A stretch of 64,000 nt of DNA from Sceloporus undulatus (GCF_019175285.1 NC_056527.1:122045520-122109519), one strand, 5' to 3'; positions 44,793-56,499 are shown, numbered from the stretch's first letter. Notes: generated from the sequence alone by a model not told the origin. Program-made: numbers and translations.

Positions 44793-45010
44793 GGCTGCAC
44801 CTACACTGCAGAATTAAAGCAGTTCGACCCTGCTTTAACTGCCACAACTCAATGATCAGGAATGATGGGATTTGTAGTTTGGTGAGCTATTTAGCCTCCT
44901 CCATCAGCGAGCTCTGGAGTCGCAACTAACTATAAATCCCAGGATTACATGGAGCCATGGCAGTTAAAGCACTATCAAAGTACATTAATTCTGCAGTGCG
45001 GCAGCAGCCT
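44793..45010. mobile_element. Palindromic MITE
   Basis: GGCTGCACCTACACTGCAGA, AGCAGTTCGACCCTGCTTTA to AAGTACATTAATTCTGCAGT, GCGGCAGCAGCC. Confidence 0.75.
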
Positions 45011-45011
45011 A

Positions 45012-45110
45012 AATCCATCACCAAACTACAAATCCTATGATTCAAAGGATGGAGCCATGGCAGTTAAAGTGGCGTCAAAGCACATTAATTCTGCAATGTA
45101 GATGCAGTCT
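45012..45110. mobile_element. Half palindromic MITE in tandem with the previous copy
   Basis: ACTACAAATCCTATGATTCA, GGAGCCATGGCAGTTAAAGT, ATTAATTCTGCAATGTAGAT. Confidence 0.7.
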
Positions 45111-45629
45111 TAAGTGAGACAATGTGCTTCCATGCACACAGTCTGCATCAGATTCAGGTTGGGGGATGCTGGTACTTGCAGTTAGGCAGGGCTGCAGGAT
45201 TCACATCTATATTGTGCCCAAGCATACAGTCCCAAGAGGATTCTGGCCTCTGAATTGAGTTTATTTCTATGGGAGGCTCACTCTCCTTGACCACAAAGTA
45301 GTAGGCAGCACTGACCCCTTTAATTTGCCCCTTTAGTTTAATGAAAGGACTGCTGCTGTTGCTGCGTCTGGCTCTCTGCTCCATTGCAAAAGAAAACCCC
45401 AAATGGCTGCGCAGGTCAAGGGTGAGGCAGTGGTCAGGAAACCGACAAATGTGTTCAGGTGCAGGAGACCAGATCATCCGTCTCAGTAAAATGGTATCAA
45501 AGCTGGGCAAAAAGAGCGATATTTTTGGACATTTGCTCCCAAAATCCCCTGGGCAGCATGGCCATGATCAAAATGATAGGGCAGGAGGGCTCTATTGTCA
45601 TTTTCCAACATGCTTTCCCCGCTTTTTCC

Positions 45630-45770
45630 TGGGCTGCACCTGCAGTGCAGAATTAATGCCGAATTAATGGCAGTTAAAGAGCTGTCACACTGGATTACTT
45701 GTATGTAGTGCAGATGCAGCCAAAGTGGTGTCAAACTGCATTAATTCCACCGTGCGGACGCAGCCTCACT
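45630..45770. mobile_element. Palindromic MITE fragments
   Basis: CTGCACCTGCAGTGCAGAAT and CAAACTGCATTAATTCCACC, GTGCGGACGCAGCC; internally scrambled. Confidence 0.55.
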
Positions 45771-46079
45771 CACTCCCAACTGGGCTGTGGTGCAAAGTGT
45801 GGCAGAGCCTTGGCCTGAAGCTAAAACTCTTGTTGACAAGAGGAAAGGGCTCCGATCTTGGAGAGCATTTTTACGTTCACGATGGCGGACGCCCCGCCAT
45901 TGTGGAAACGTTCTTCCTCTAGAGATCTGTTGGAATCTGTCCACCTAAAAATACTTTCTGGCAGAACGATTAGCAAAACAAACACTCCAACGGAGCGTCC
46001 CTCTTTGATCCAGGTTCAAAAAATAGGGTTAAGTAGGCATGAGATGGCTTTCGTGTTAACCTCTTCGCCGCCATGAAGT

Positions 46080-46272
46080 TTGAGTGTTTATGACTCTGGA
46101 AGACCAGGGTTCGAATCCCTGCTCAGCAGCCACAGAAACCAACTTGGGCAAGTCGCACTCTCTCAGCCTCAGAGGAAAGCAAGGGCAAAGCTCCTCTAAA
46201 TAAGATTTCCCAAGGAAATCCTAGGTGAGGATTGATATAAATCAGAGCGGACTTGAAGGCACTTAATAAAAT
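46080..46272 (+). repeat. Sauria-type SINE, head truncated
   Basis: GACCAGGGTTCGAATCCCTG (B box), TCTCTCAGCCTCAGAGGAAA, GCGGACTTGAAGGCACTTAA. Confidence 0.8.
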
Positions 46273-46485
46273 AATCAGAGGTTGGATGCTCAGTTATTGT
46301 TAGATGCTGGGCTGCAACTTCCATTCACTAAGCTGTCTAGGGCTGCTGCGATCTGCAGTCCAACATCTGGATTTTGGAATATTTCAGATTCAGAAATTCT
46401 GGATAAGACTCAGCCTTTATTGTGAAAAGGCCAGCCCTAAAACAACCAAGCTAATCCCATCCCAAAGACCTTAGAAAAGCCACTA

Positions 46486-46708
46486 GGCCTGCATCCGCAC
46501 TGCAGAAATAACCCAGTTTGACACGGCTTTAACTGCCCTGGCTCAATGCTGTGGAATTGTGGGAACTGTAGTAGGTTGTGGCACCAGAGCTCTCTAACAG
46601 GGAAGGCGAAATGTCTCACAAAACTACAGTTGCAAGAATTGCAAAGCATTGAGCCATGGCAGTTAAAGTACCGTCAAACTGGTTTATTTCTGCAGTGCAG
46701 ATGCAACC
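46486..46708. mobile_element. Palindromic MITE, second subfamily
   Basis: GGCCTGCATCCGCACTGCAG, AAATAACCCAGTTTGACACG and the mate TTATTTCTGCAGTGCAGATG, CAACC. It differs from the 40268 type by GAAATAAYCCAG instead of GAATTAATGCAG. Confidence 0.8.
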
Positions 46709-46739
46709 ATGGTGTCGCTTCCATCAGCCCAAAGTGATG

Positions 46740-47425
46740 GAGCAGGAAAGCTCTCCAGAAATTGCATGGCCCTTTCTGCTCCAGAACGTGCCCATCTTTG
46801 CCGTGAACCAATTTTGCACCTCCGTGAAATGTGAAAACACAAAGGCCTTCCCAAATGCCATTTTGGTTTGGCACAAAGACGTAGCACCTCTCCCCTGATT
46901 CATTTGCAATTCATCATCTTTCCCAGGCATCCTTTGCAATCTTCCTTCTGTCGAGCCCATTGTTTCCCCATATTAGTTGGGGGACCTTTGACTCTTTGGC
47001 ATACGCAGTTTTACTTTGCCTTCTTCAAATCCGCCCACTTATCCAATTCCAAGCTCGGCGAGGTTGTGGCGCCACAAAGAGTTCCCACACACCGACGCAC
47101 ACTTGCACAAACGCCGGCAGATGAAGTGTCTCCGCTTTTTACCATTTAATCAATCAGCGGCTGATTAAAATGATACTGCCGCATCGCTTCGCCGAGGGAG
47201 GATATGAAGATGTGTCAAACCGAGACAATAACTCCCCTTTCCTATAAGCAAGAACAGAAGACACAAAACATATATTATTTCGGGGAATGAAAGGAGAGTC
47301 GAGGCATTGTCTGGATAAATGAATATAGCAGCCGCTTCCTATGTAGAAAGGCCCAGCTTTTGATTTCAGACATAGGATTTGCTCTCTTCTCTACCAGATA
47401 AGAACAGCTGAATACGACTTTCGGT
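46740..47425. promoter_or_regulatory. Unique block, candidate regulatory element
   Basis: Repeat-free. It contains an inverted homeodomain pair TTAATCAATCAGCGGCTGAT, TAAAATGAT (47147-47175). No coding exon fits. Motif-based inference only. Confidence 0.3.
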
Positions 47426-47610
47426 TGTTGTTGTTGTGTGCCTTCAAGTCATTTCCGACATATGGCCACCTTAAGACAAACCTATCATAGGTTTTCTTGA
47501 CAAGTTTATCCAGAGAGGGTTTGCCATTGCCATCCTCTAAGGCTGAGAGAGTGTGACTTGCCCAAAGTCACCCAATCAGTTTCCACACTGGTCTTTCTAG
47601 TCCAACGCCA
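47426..47610 (-). repeat. Sauria-type SINE
   Basis: GTTGTTGTTGTGTGCCTTCA, GGGTTTGCCATTGCCATCCT, and AGTCACCCAATCAGTTTCCA; part of the head is deleted. Confidence 0.8.
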
Positions 47611-47619
47611 AAACATACA

Positions 47620-50055
47620 CACATATATACATGCTGATGCTCAGAATACAACTAACTAGATGTATAATGGATAGGGAAAAGCTTGGGAAAGTTACTTTAT
47701 GGACTACAACCCCCAGAATGGCCCCAATATTGAGGATTCTGAAGGCTGTCATCCAAAAAGTAACATCAACAGGTTCTGCACTGGAGCTTGGAAGACATGG
47801 AGCACCACCCCAACCCAAAATGCCCAGCAAGTTGGACTCTATGTAACATCATCCACAGACTTGGTTGGGACATGTTGGACTTATGCTGGGGAGGGATTAT
47901 GGGTATTGTTGTCTCAAATCTGGCAAGTTGGACAAAGCTGAAGGAATGGATTGGAAAGTGGGCCGGAGTTTGACATGCGGAGAGGAAGGTCCCTAGGAAA
48001 TTCCAGAATTTGGCAACATTGCAAACTCTGATGGTCGGCCAAAGAAAAGGCAGAGGTGTCCAATGGAAGTGGAAAGGCTTTGTATGCAGAAGATCACCAG
48101 ATCACTCTCTGATCTTGGAAAGATCTGGTGGCATTAAAGACCCTTGCCTTAAACCCTGGAGAGCTGCTGCCAGTCCGTGTAAAGCATGAATGGCAATATG
48201 CCCACCTGCCAGTCCTATCCATGGGTAGCTGTATTGGCCATAGAGCAAAGTACAGCATCATCCAAAATCCACAAAAGAGGGATACCAACCCAAATGCACA
48301 TCACACACGCTGCAAGTTTTCAAAGCTCCATTGGTGTCTTCATCAGGCAAAGGTGCTAAGAATCATGTAGGAGAAAAGTAAACAAATATATTTTGACAAT
48401 GTTAGCCCTAGCTCACCATTTGGTCAAGATATTGTAGTTGTAGTCCTCTATTCTGATGGTATGGAAAAGTATTGGTACAGGTGGGCCCTTCTTTCTATGG
48501 CTATGTGAGTACTGGGAGGTTCAGTCCAGGACATAAACTATAAATCCCATTTGCAAGATAAAAGGCTACTGCCTTGCTGTTGGAGAGGAGAGCATCCTGT
48601 TTGCGACTTGTGCAATTGTATCCTCCAGCCTCTCCAATTGCTCCCCATAGACAGGTATGACTACAACTTCCATCATCATGGGGCTAGGGATGGTGGGAGT
48701 TGTAGCACAGCCTTTCTGGAAGACCCAGGTCTGGAAAGGATGGTGCCTTTAGGGTAGCAATCCAAGCTGATCCCTCTTTTAAAAAAGACCAAACGTGTGA
48801 AACTGCGGAAGGTTTCAGAAATCAATCTGAGCGGCAATCATTCTTCCACTCTCTGGAACTGCTCTCGGTTCTTAAAATCCTATTAAACTTTCCACTTTGG
48901 ATCCTCAATTTAGGGAATTGATCAATCCATCATATTGATAAATAGGCCGAGGCTTTCAAGACTAATTATAAAGGTTCTTTTTTTAAAAAAAATATTATTA
49001 TTATTCTTGCTGCTTTCCTTCAATGTATTTGCTTTGCTGGCTTGGGGCCATCTGTAGATTGGATAAGTACACACTGCTCCGTTCCTTTGTTCCAGCCAGG
49101 ATAGAAAAGTTTGGATAGCGCTTGAGCCAAGATAAGATCCTGGGGAATATAATTTCATGAAGCACAATCCCAGCCGCTGTCAATCCAAATCACATCCCTC
49201 GCCAAAACCACCTCTGAGTATTCCTTGCTTCAGGAAAGCCTATGAAATTCATGGTGTTGCCATAAGTCTACCAGTGGCTTAAAGCACATACACAAACACA
49301 CAGCCTCCTGGATCTGACCCATGAAAAGTGAAGACTCAGGGCCAAGGCTAGAGATTGGGCAACCCTAGTTTTGAGAACGATCTTAAACAGATGGACAAAA
49401 CATCTGTATGAAGTCGCCATAGATAGGAAAGCAGTTGCACGGTTAGAGCAAGTGACATGACTTGGAACATGCCACTTTACTGAATGGTTTCTCTACAATT
49501 CCTCGATTCTTGCGTAGAATCCGATTCACCGACGCATCCACACTTCCAGTCTGTAATACCTGCTAGACTGTGAAAATGAGGATGTTGTTCTCTCCCCCGC
49601 TTCTCCATCTTCTGGGCCAACCTTCCTCTCTATACTTCCACACTTCTCTCATGCAGCGAAGAAACACTTGGCAGCAAACGCTAGGAAGATGAGAGCCGAA
49701 TTCATCCCCAGTGCACATTCCCTCGCTTGGGTATCAAAGGCGATGATAGCAGGGAAAGCTTGTCCAAAATTGCTTAGAGACAAGCTTAATGGGATGGAAA
49801 AACACAATGCCACACACATGCATGCACCAGGCGGAATGGAGAGGCTGTTTCGCAGCCCCCCAAATTACCCCAAATTACTACCAGCTATGAAAAGATGAAG
49901 GTTAGGGGGTCCTTGGAATGGAAAAGCATCCTCCTGCCCCATTGTTGCCTGGTCCATATTGCACACCTCTGCAATACACTTTATCAATCCTCTGCAATCC
50001 TCCAGAATTTCCCAGTTGAAAACTGGGCTTTGCTTCTGCATTGCTGCATGGCAGA
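47620..50055. other. ANKRD39-SEMA4C intergenic stretch
   Basis: Mostly unique. Two copies of the GGAGTTGTAG-type short repeat near 47880-47910 and 48655-48720. AT-rich blocks at 48780-49000 and 49640-49900 lack repeats and could be enhancers. No protein gene recognised. Confidence 0.4.
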
Positions 50056-50057
50056 AT

Positions 50058-50275
50058 GGGGTATTCCGAAATACAAATATTATGCATGAAATTACCACCA
50101 GGCTATGTGCATAAGGCATATACGAAAGATAAATGAATTTGGTGTTTGGATTTGGGTCCCATACTCCAAGATCGCTCTTTATGTGCATATCTGCAAATAC
50201 AGATATTCCAACATCCAAAGAAAATCTTGATATCCAAAACACATCTGATCCGGAGCATTTTGGATAAGGAAAACT
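50058..50275. mobile_element. pogo/Tigger-type MITE, left end missing
   Basis: TGCATGAAATTACCACCAGG, TGAATTTGGTGTTTGGATTT, GGGTCCCATACTCCAAGATC and GGAGCATTTTGGATAAGG match the other copies. Confidence 0.65.
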
Positions 50276-50999
50276 AAAACCAGTATGTCTCTATTTATAT
50301 GAATGAAATAAACTGGAGGAGAAAGTTCCATACTTTTTATCTTCCTCCTGCAGAGTTTGCTTGAACTGAATGCCCCAAACAGCTAATCCTCTGCTAAACT
50401 TTCCAGGCAATTCTGGCTTTGCTTAATCCGGAACGAACTCTCAACCCCAATCAAACCAGGCTTTTTCTCGGAATAGGAGCTGGAACCATCCTGGGTTGGT
50501 GGGAAATTTCATGGCGGAGTGGGAGGAAAGGGGGAACCTGGGCTAAAGTCCCTGTGACAATGGGGTCCTGGGGAAAAGGGTTCCCCAAAATTCAACTGGC
50601 AGGGATGCCAGGTCAGGAGTATCCCAGACTCTGGGCTTTTAAAGCCAAAAGCTGAGAGACCTAGGAATGCCATCCTTGCAATATTAGAGGAGGTGAGCCT
50701 AGGGCCTCATTCCCACTACGTTTTAAACCCGTTTGCATGAAGTTATAGCTTTGATTTTGGGATGCCCTCCATTTTTCCATGTCTTTCTCTGCAGTTAGGA
50801 CATATATGTTCAAAGGCATGAAGGTTAATGTGTGGTCCAATGAATTGACTAACCCAATGCCTCCGAAAAAAAAGGACCAAAGCCCTGATTTGAAAAGTGG
50901 CTGAAGAAGAGCAGAGGTCAGCTTGCATGGAAGTTCTTTTGGCTCCCAATCAAGGAGGGTCGGACCCATCTCTTGTCCCCATAAGAACAATGCCAGGGA

Positions 51000-51640
51000 A
51001 AGACTTCTACATCAGGATCTTGTCTGAGTTCTCATGCCACATGGCCAGACGATTGGCTGCAGCCTCCCTCCCTCTGTTTTTCCTTTTTGACCCTTAAATT
51101 AAAATTAATCATCTGGAGACCAGCCAAACTAAACTTTAGGGGAGGAGAGTCAGGCCTATGAGCGATTTCTCAGCCATCGCTCTCTCGGGCTCAGAAGCAT
51201 TGCTTCGCTTTGTGGGAAAGGCCAAGAAAGAGGCCAGATCTGTTTAAGGGATAGTTATTTTCCCAGCCCTTCGCCATCCGCTATGTTTGTGTTTCGGGGC
51301 TACTTCTGACGTAAGAATCCTTTAGCTTCCTTTAGCCCCGGAGGGAATTTGCCACTATGGAGCAGTGGCATGACTCTTTTTTGCTCTTGTACCAACTGAG
51401 AACACAAGACCATTAAAGATAAAACTTCCCCGAAATGGACACGCTCGAGTGGAGACATGCTAAATTTACAGGAACTTGGTGTGTCACTTTTCTCTGCAAA
51501 CCTTATCAGAGACAGGGCGAAAACAGGCAATTTGACAATCTCGGGAGAGTGAGCAAAAGTTCAGACGACACTGGTTTTCCAGTTTCTTTCCATGTGCGAA
51601 AGCTGGATATTGAGGAAAGCTGATTGAAGGAAAATAAACC
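51000..51640. promoter_or_regulatory. Unique block, candidate regulatory element
   Basis: Repeat-free, with TTAAATTAAAATTAATCATC (51098-51117) and several GC-balanced stretches. No exon. Weak inference. Confidence 0.25.
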
Positions 51641-51659
51641 CCTTTGAAATGCAGTGCTG

Positions 51660-51895
51660 GAGGAGAGATCTGTGGATCCCATGGATTGCCAAAAAGACAA
51701 CCGAATTTGCTCTAAGAGCAAATCAAACCTGAAGCTCAAGATGAGTAAACCGAGGCAGTTGTACTTTGGACACATCAAGAAAAGACAGGACTCACTAGAA
51801 AAGATGGTAATGACCGGGAAGTTTAAAAAAAAAGGAAGAAAAGATGGAGATCTCACCGCTGGTGGATTGATTTGGCCAAGGAAGCTGCAATCCAT
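51660..51895 (+). repeat. LINE ORF2 C-terminal fragment, BovB/RTE-like
   Basis: Encodes SKPRQLYFGHIKKRQDSLEK, MVMTGKFKKKGRK, close to the LSYFGHIMRRPDSLEK..GKVEGKRRRGRPR pattern found at the end of many RTE/BovB-like ORFs. Not a host gene. Confidence 0.6.
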
Positions 51896-51904
51896 AGTGT
51901 TTTT

Positions 51905-52085
51905 GTGAGTTGTTCAGCCTTTGTGGCCATGCTCCAGAAGAGTTTATTCCTGATGTTTCACCAGCATCTGTGGCGAAGATGCTTTCTCTGAAGATGTCAG
52001 CTGGTGAAACATCAGGAATAAACTCTTCTAGAACATGGCCACATAGCATGAGAAACCTACCAAAAACTATGGATGTCGGCCGAGA
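51905..52085. repeat. Foldback repeat (family of 232)
   Basis: Left arm GGCCATGCTCCAGAAGAGTT, TATTCCTGATGTTTCACCAG (51925-51964) and right arm CTGGTGAAACATCAGGAATA, AACTCTTCTAGAACATGGCC (52002-52042) are inverted copies around a short spacer. Confidence 0.8.
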
Positions 52086-52184
52086 AAGCCCTCGACTTCA
52101 CATTGAAGCTGCAATCCTCAGTTTGCAAAACCTGAACTTAGCACTGGGTGACAGGGACCCTTGGAGGTCTCTCATTCATGTACA

Positions 52185-52410
52185 TGTATTATGTGCCTTC
52201 CAGTCATTTCTGATTTATGTAACCATATCATGGGGTTTTCTTGGCAAAATTTGTTCAGAGGGGGTTTGCCATGGCCTTCCTCTGAGGCTGAGAGAGTGTG
52301 ACTTGCCAAAGGTCACCCAGTGGGTTTCATGGCTGAGCTGGGAATCGAACCCTGGTCTCCAGAGCTGAAATCCAGCACTCAAACCACTATGCCACATTGG
52401 CCCTCCTCTC
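52185..52410 (-). repeat. Sauria-type SINE, near full length
   Basis: TTATGTGCCTTCCAGTCATT, GGTTTGCCATGGCCTTCCTC, CGAACCCTGGTCTCCAGAGC (inverted B box), AAACCACTATGCCACATTGG. Confidence 0.88.
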
Positions 52411-52539
52411 GTTCATAGAGTCAAAGTTGACTTCATGGTTATTTCTGCTCATTTCCAAACTTTAAAGTCTGGCTGAAAAGTCTTAAAAGCCAGGAAGGGA
52501 ACTAACCAAGATCTGTTTTTATAGTGGTTTCGTTCCCCC

Positions 52540-52810
52540 CCCTCTCGCCTTGTAACCAACGGCATAAAATTATACGGAATAAATATGTAAATTTCCTTAA
52601 TGCAGATGCCAGAATTCAGCATACCTTGATTCCCAAATTAATTAATGCTGACAGTCATTAATACTCTTATTCCTTCGGTGCCGTCTCTACCCAAAGGCAA
52701 CAGACGGCACGCGATGATTAAAAATATTTTTAGGCAGACAGCCCTGGGGTGCTCTTTTTAATCTTTTCCTTGCCACCTCGCTGCCCACAGGTGTGGCACG
52801 CAAAAGAAGA
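52540..52810. promoter_or_regulatory. Candidate enhancer between ANKRD39 and SEMA4C
   Basis: Repeat-free, with clustered homeodomain cores (CAAATTAATTAATGCTGACA, GTCATTAATACTC, GATGATTAAAAATA), an E-box CAGGTGTGGC and a perfect 8-bp inverted pair GTGCCGTC/GACGGCAC near 52680-52712. It looks like a conserved noncoding element, but conservation was not measured. Confidence 0.35.
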
Positions 52811-53039
52811 ACCACTACCTAGATCTCATATCCAGTCTTAAAAAATGGAATGAATAAGGCAAAACTGTTTTAATTGTCCAATTTTCAGGGAGTCCATTTT
52901 CTACTGCAAGGCTATCTATCACCTTGGGTTGCCAGAGTTGAAGGCCTGTGGCATTAGTCGTCATTGTGTGGCTTTGAGTCACTTCTGACTTATATAAAGG
53001 GGAAGCCTATGTAACTGCAAAAGCTTGCACAATGTGAAG

Positions 53040-53278
53040 GCAAAGGCTTTCATGGCTGGCATCCATAGTTTTTTGTGGATTTTTCGGACTATGTGGCCTG
53101 ATCTTTCACCAGCATCTGTGGCTGGCACCTTCAGAGAATGCTGGCATGGAAGTGATTATATACCCCACTTTCTTCTATGCCAGTATTCTCCAAAGATGCC
53201 AACCACTGTTGGCCAAACGTCAGGAATAAACTCTTCTAAAACATGGCCACATAACCCGAAAACGCACAAAAATCTTGC
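53040..53278. repeat. Foldback repeat (family of 232), longer copy
   Basis: Left: GGCTTTCATGGCTGGCATCC, TTTTTCGGACTATGTGGCC, CACCAGCATCTGTGGCTGGC. Right, inverted: AACGTCAGGAATAAACTCTT, CTAAAACATGGCCACATAAC. The centre holds a GCTGGCATGGAAGTG/CTATGCCAG inverted pair. Confidence 0.75.
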
Positions 53279-54149
53279 ATGGTGTATTTTATGCTTTTTG
53301 GTTGCCTCACTAAATACATTGCCATAGGATGGATTTTATAGTCTGGTGAGGCACTTCCAAATCTTCGCTAGGGTGCTCTTGCCCTGAAGGACCGCAGAGA
53401 AATTGAGAGACTTCCCCAAGCTAGAAACCCCAGGATCTCATAGGAAGGAACCACAATGAAAGTGGCCTGAAACTGCTGCAACGGTGTAAAGTGGATGCAA
53501 CCTGAAATGTTTACTGAGGGCGGCTGGGTCCCACCAGCCCTGCGACTCTGGCAATGCCCTGTTTTCTTTTAAGGACTTGCTGTCCATTCCTGCCAGCTGT
53601 GCGCCAGCTGTTCCTTTCCGATAGCACTAATTAGCCAAGATGGATGGAGCAAGAGGCACCGCCAAGGCCATGGGAAAAGGAGCATGCCAAAAGGAGATCT
53701 GTGCAGAAAGTGAAGGGAGTCGAATGCACAACAGTGCTTCGCACTCCCATCCTTTTGGTTCCAAACATATATGGAGGGTTGGGGTTGCTTTTCTCCAACT
53801 CCGTCCAAGACTAGACGATGAACTTTCTGCATTTTCCCAGACCAAGTTATTTGTTGCTATGATTTTGCAAAAACAAGAGAAGACAAGAACAAAACTGGCA
53901 ACCGTCACTCAACTCCCTGCTCAGTGTAGCAGCTCTTACCTGACACTTCATTTCCCAGTTGCTTTGTGGCATCCGCATGACTTCTTACCATAATGCACCC
54001 AGAACCTGCAAAAAATAAAAAAAAAAGGTGCCGCGCATCCTTTCCTCAAATCCTAACAGCTGGGAAGGCGGCTGCTATGGTTCTCCAAATGATGTTGGAT
54101 TGCAATTCCTGGCAGCTAATATTTTGGCTACAGGCCCATGCGAGTTGGC

Positions 54150-54380
54150 ATTGTGTTGCGTGCCTTATAGCCATTTGTGATTATGGTGACCTGAAGGCAA
54201 ACCTACCATTGGTTTTTCTTGGCAAGAATTGTTCACAGGGGGGTTGGCCTTTGCCCTCCTTGGAGGTTGAGAAAGTGTGACTTGCCCTAAGTGGGTTTCC
54301 ATGGCTGAGTGGGGATTTGAACCCTGGTCTCCAAAAGTCATGGTCCAGTTCTCAAACCACTACACAACTCTGGCTCTCTT
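54150..54380 (-). repeat. Sauria-type SINE
   Basis: GTGTTGCGTGCCTTATAGCC, CTACCATTGGTTTTTCTTGG, GATTTGAACCCTGGTCTCCA (inverted B box), CACAACTCTGGCTCTC. Confidence 0.85.
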
Positions 54381-54847
54381 GGCTGTTAGAAAGAGCGATG
54401 CTGTTGTCAACCCGCGAAGTGCCAAAAAATCTGGTCTTTGAATTTCACAGAGCAAGAGGGCTCTATGGATCACAATGTCCTCCTGCCTTCTTGCTGGCGA
54501 GAAAGTAATAACCAACTAAAAGTAATTTAACTAAAAGCCTTGCCTTTTTTCATTCTTGATCAAATTAAGAGCCCTTGCAGGCCTGTTGTGAGATCGCAAC
54601 CCTTTGGATGAGTCCCTCCATTGTTGCCAGGTTTGTGAGCAAACAAACCTACTCCTTTGCACTCTCTCCTTCCTCCTCTCAGCTCATCTTCATCAGTATT
54701 TTTAGACTTTAATCTCCTACTCTTCTGAAATGCTCATTTTTTCATTTATAGGACACCAGGTTACAAAAATATCACCTGCCTAGGTGATGCTATGATAAAG
54801 GAACAGAAAGTCCAATATAATGCTAAAGCAGGGCATGAGATATGGGA

Positions 54848-55250
54848 ACTTTGCAATGCCGCATTCTGCTGAAGAGCATTGCTGGAGATCCTTTGAAATA
54901 TCAATTTCATCTCTCTTTTTTCTTCACTGCTCTTTGCGGTGTATTTTGTATGTGGCAGAGAAGAAAAACAGGATGTCCTTTTCCTTTCAGCCAGGGAATC
55001 AGGCGACAAGGGCAGAGGGAGATCTATTGCAAAACCCATCATTAGTTTCTTCCTTAATATATTTATTTGCAACACCGCATTCCATTCAAGAGCATTGCTG
55101 GAAACCCTTTGAATTTCCCACTGCATTTTGCATGTGGCAAATAGGAAAAGCAAGATGCCCTTTTTCTTCCGGCCAGGGAATCAGGCGACAAGGGCAAAGG
55201 GAGATCTATTGCAAAACCCACCATTAGTTTCCACCTTAATCTATTTATGC
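54848..55250. repeat. Direct tandem duplication, about 200 bp unit
   Basis: Unit 1 (about 54852-55065) and unit 2 (about 55069-55248) share AGAGCATTGCTGGA, CAGGGAATCAGGCGACAAGG, GAGATCTATTGCAAAACCCA and ATTAGTTTC. Frames over the two units look alike only because of the duplication. Confidence 0.85.
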
Positions 55251-55744
55251 GCACATGTGTTTAAGTCAACAGGAGCGGGAATACATTAAACTGGCAGTTA
55301 TTTACAAGAGCAGAGCTAAGCCAGCTGCTCCTTAAAAGCTCTGCTATTCTGCCTTAGCAGCAAGGAGAGCCAAAGTCCCTTGGGACGGCTGGGTCCTCCT
55401 CCCCCTGTTTGGCCCTCCAAAGTGCTGGGAACCAAGAAATGCCCATTTATAGGCCTGATGCTTGCTTTTTTCCATGAGATCATGGGCAAAAGGGAAAGGA
55501 CAAGGAGGCTGGAGCAAAAAGGACAGATACCCCACCGCAGCGGAAAAAGGCCCAGCCAAGAGGAACGCTAATGAAGGGAATGCAAGATATCCAGGACTGA
55601 CCCTAGAGCAGGAAAAGACAGATAAAGAAGAGTTTATCCCCTTCTGGATAACTTTAAATCCCAGATGTGCCAAGAATAAAAAGCTGCACAAAACACGACC
55701 CTTGACATTCCCTGTTAAGCAGACTGATTTCTTGTTGGGGTTTG

Positions 55745-55932
55745 AGGCTACATCCAGACAGGAGAAATACTCTGGGTTGACACCACTTTAACTGCCATGG
55801 AATTCTTGGAATTGGAGTTGGTTGGGGCATGAGAGGGAATCTCTGGTGCCCCAACAAACTACAGTTCCCAGAATTCAGCCATGGCAGTTAAAGTGGTGTC
55901 AACCTAGATTCTTTCTCCAGTGCAGATGCAGT
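55745..55932. mobile_element. Palindromic MITE
   Basis: GGCTACATCCAGACAGGAGA, GGTTGACACCACTTTAACTG to CAGTTAAAGTGGTGTCAACC, CCAGTGCAGATGCAG. Its centre has ACTACAGTTCCCAGAATTC. Confidence 0.78.
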
Positions 55933-55998
55933 CTTGGTTTTTACCGGGATTGCCTCTTCCCTGCCTCCGGGAAGGGAGGTTTTGAACAGAGAGGTTAC

Positions 55999-56083
55999 AG
56001 AAATAATCCATTTTGCAATTGCTTTAACCTCCATGGTGGTTAAAGCGGTGTCAAACTGGATTATTTCGCCAATGCAGATGCAG
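55999..56083. mobile_element. Short palindromic MITE, interior deleted
   Basis: AGAAATAATCCATTTTGCAA, TTGCTTTAACCTCCATGG then GGTTAAAGCGGTGTCAAACT, GGATTATTTCGCC. Confidence 0.7.
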
Positions 56084-56499
56084 GGGATTATTTTTATTGT
56101 TGGTTTACAGTAACTTGCAGAAGGCACTGAAACAAGGGTGGGAATCATGCCGTTCAGTGACTAAATTGCTTGTATATGCTTATTTTCACTGGGGAGGTTT
56201 CACAATCCAGGAATAAATGTCCACTTAGATACACCGCTTTCCCTTAAAAAATGCCCTTGTCCTCATGGTCAATGGCCATGTTGGCTTTGAGATCCTGGAA
56301 GCTGTCATCCCAAAAAGTCCCTTTGCTAAATTCCGATTAAAATCAACATGTTCCAGTACTTTCCCAGTACATTTAAGGAAGATGGATCTGTAACAATTAG
56401 AGTACCCAGAACTTCTCACTCCTTGGGGAGAGAAGAAGAACAAGAAGAAGACCTTTCAATCACCAACACTAGTAGCATCTCCATTTTTTGTAATCTCCA

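Noticed and set aside
51654-51908. Small basic protein gene (FGHIKKRQDSLEK)
   Set aside because: Matches the end of a BovB/RTE-like ORF2, not a host protein.
54820-55227. Two similar short proteins suggesting a paralog pair
   Set aside because: The likeness comes from a noncoding tandem duplication; frames shift between units and have no start or splice support.
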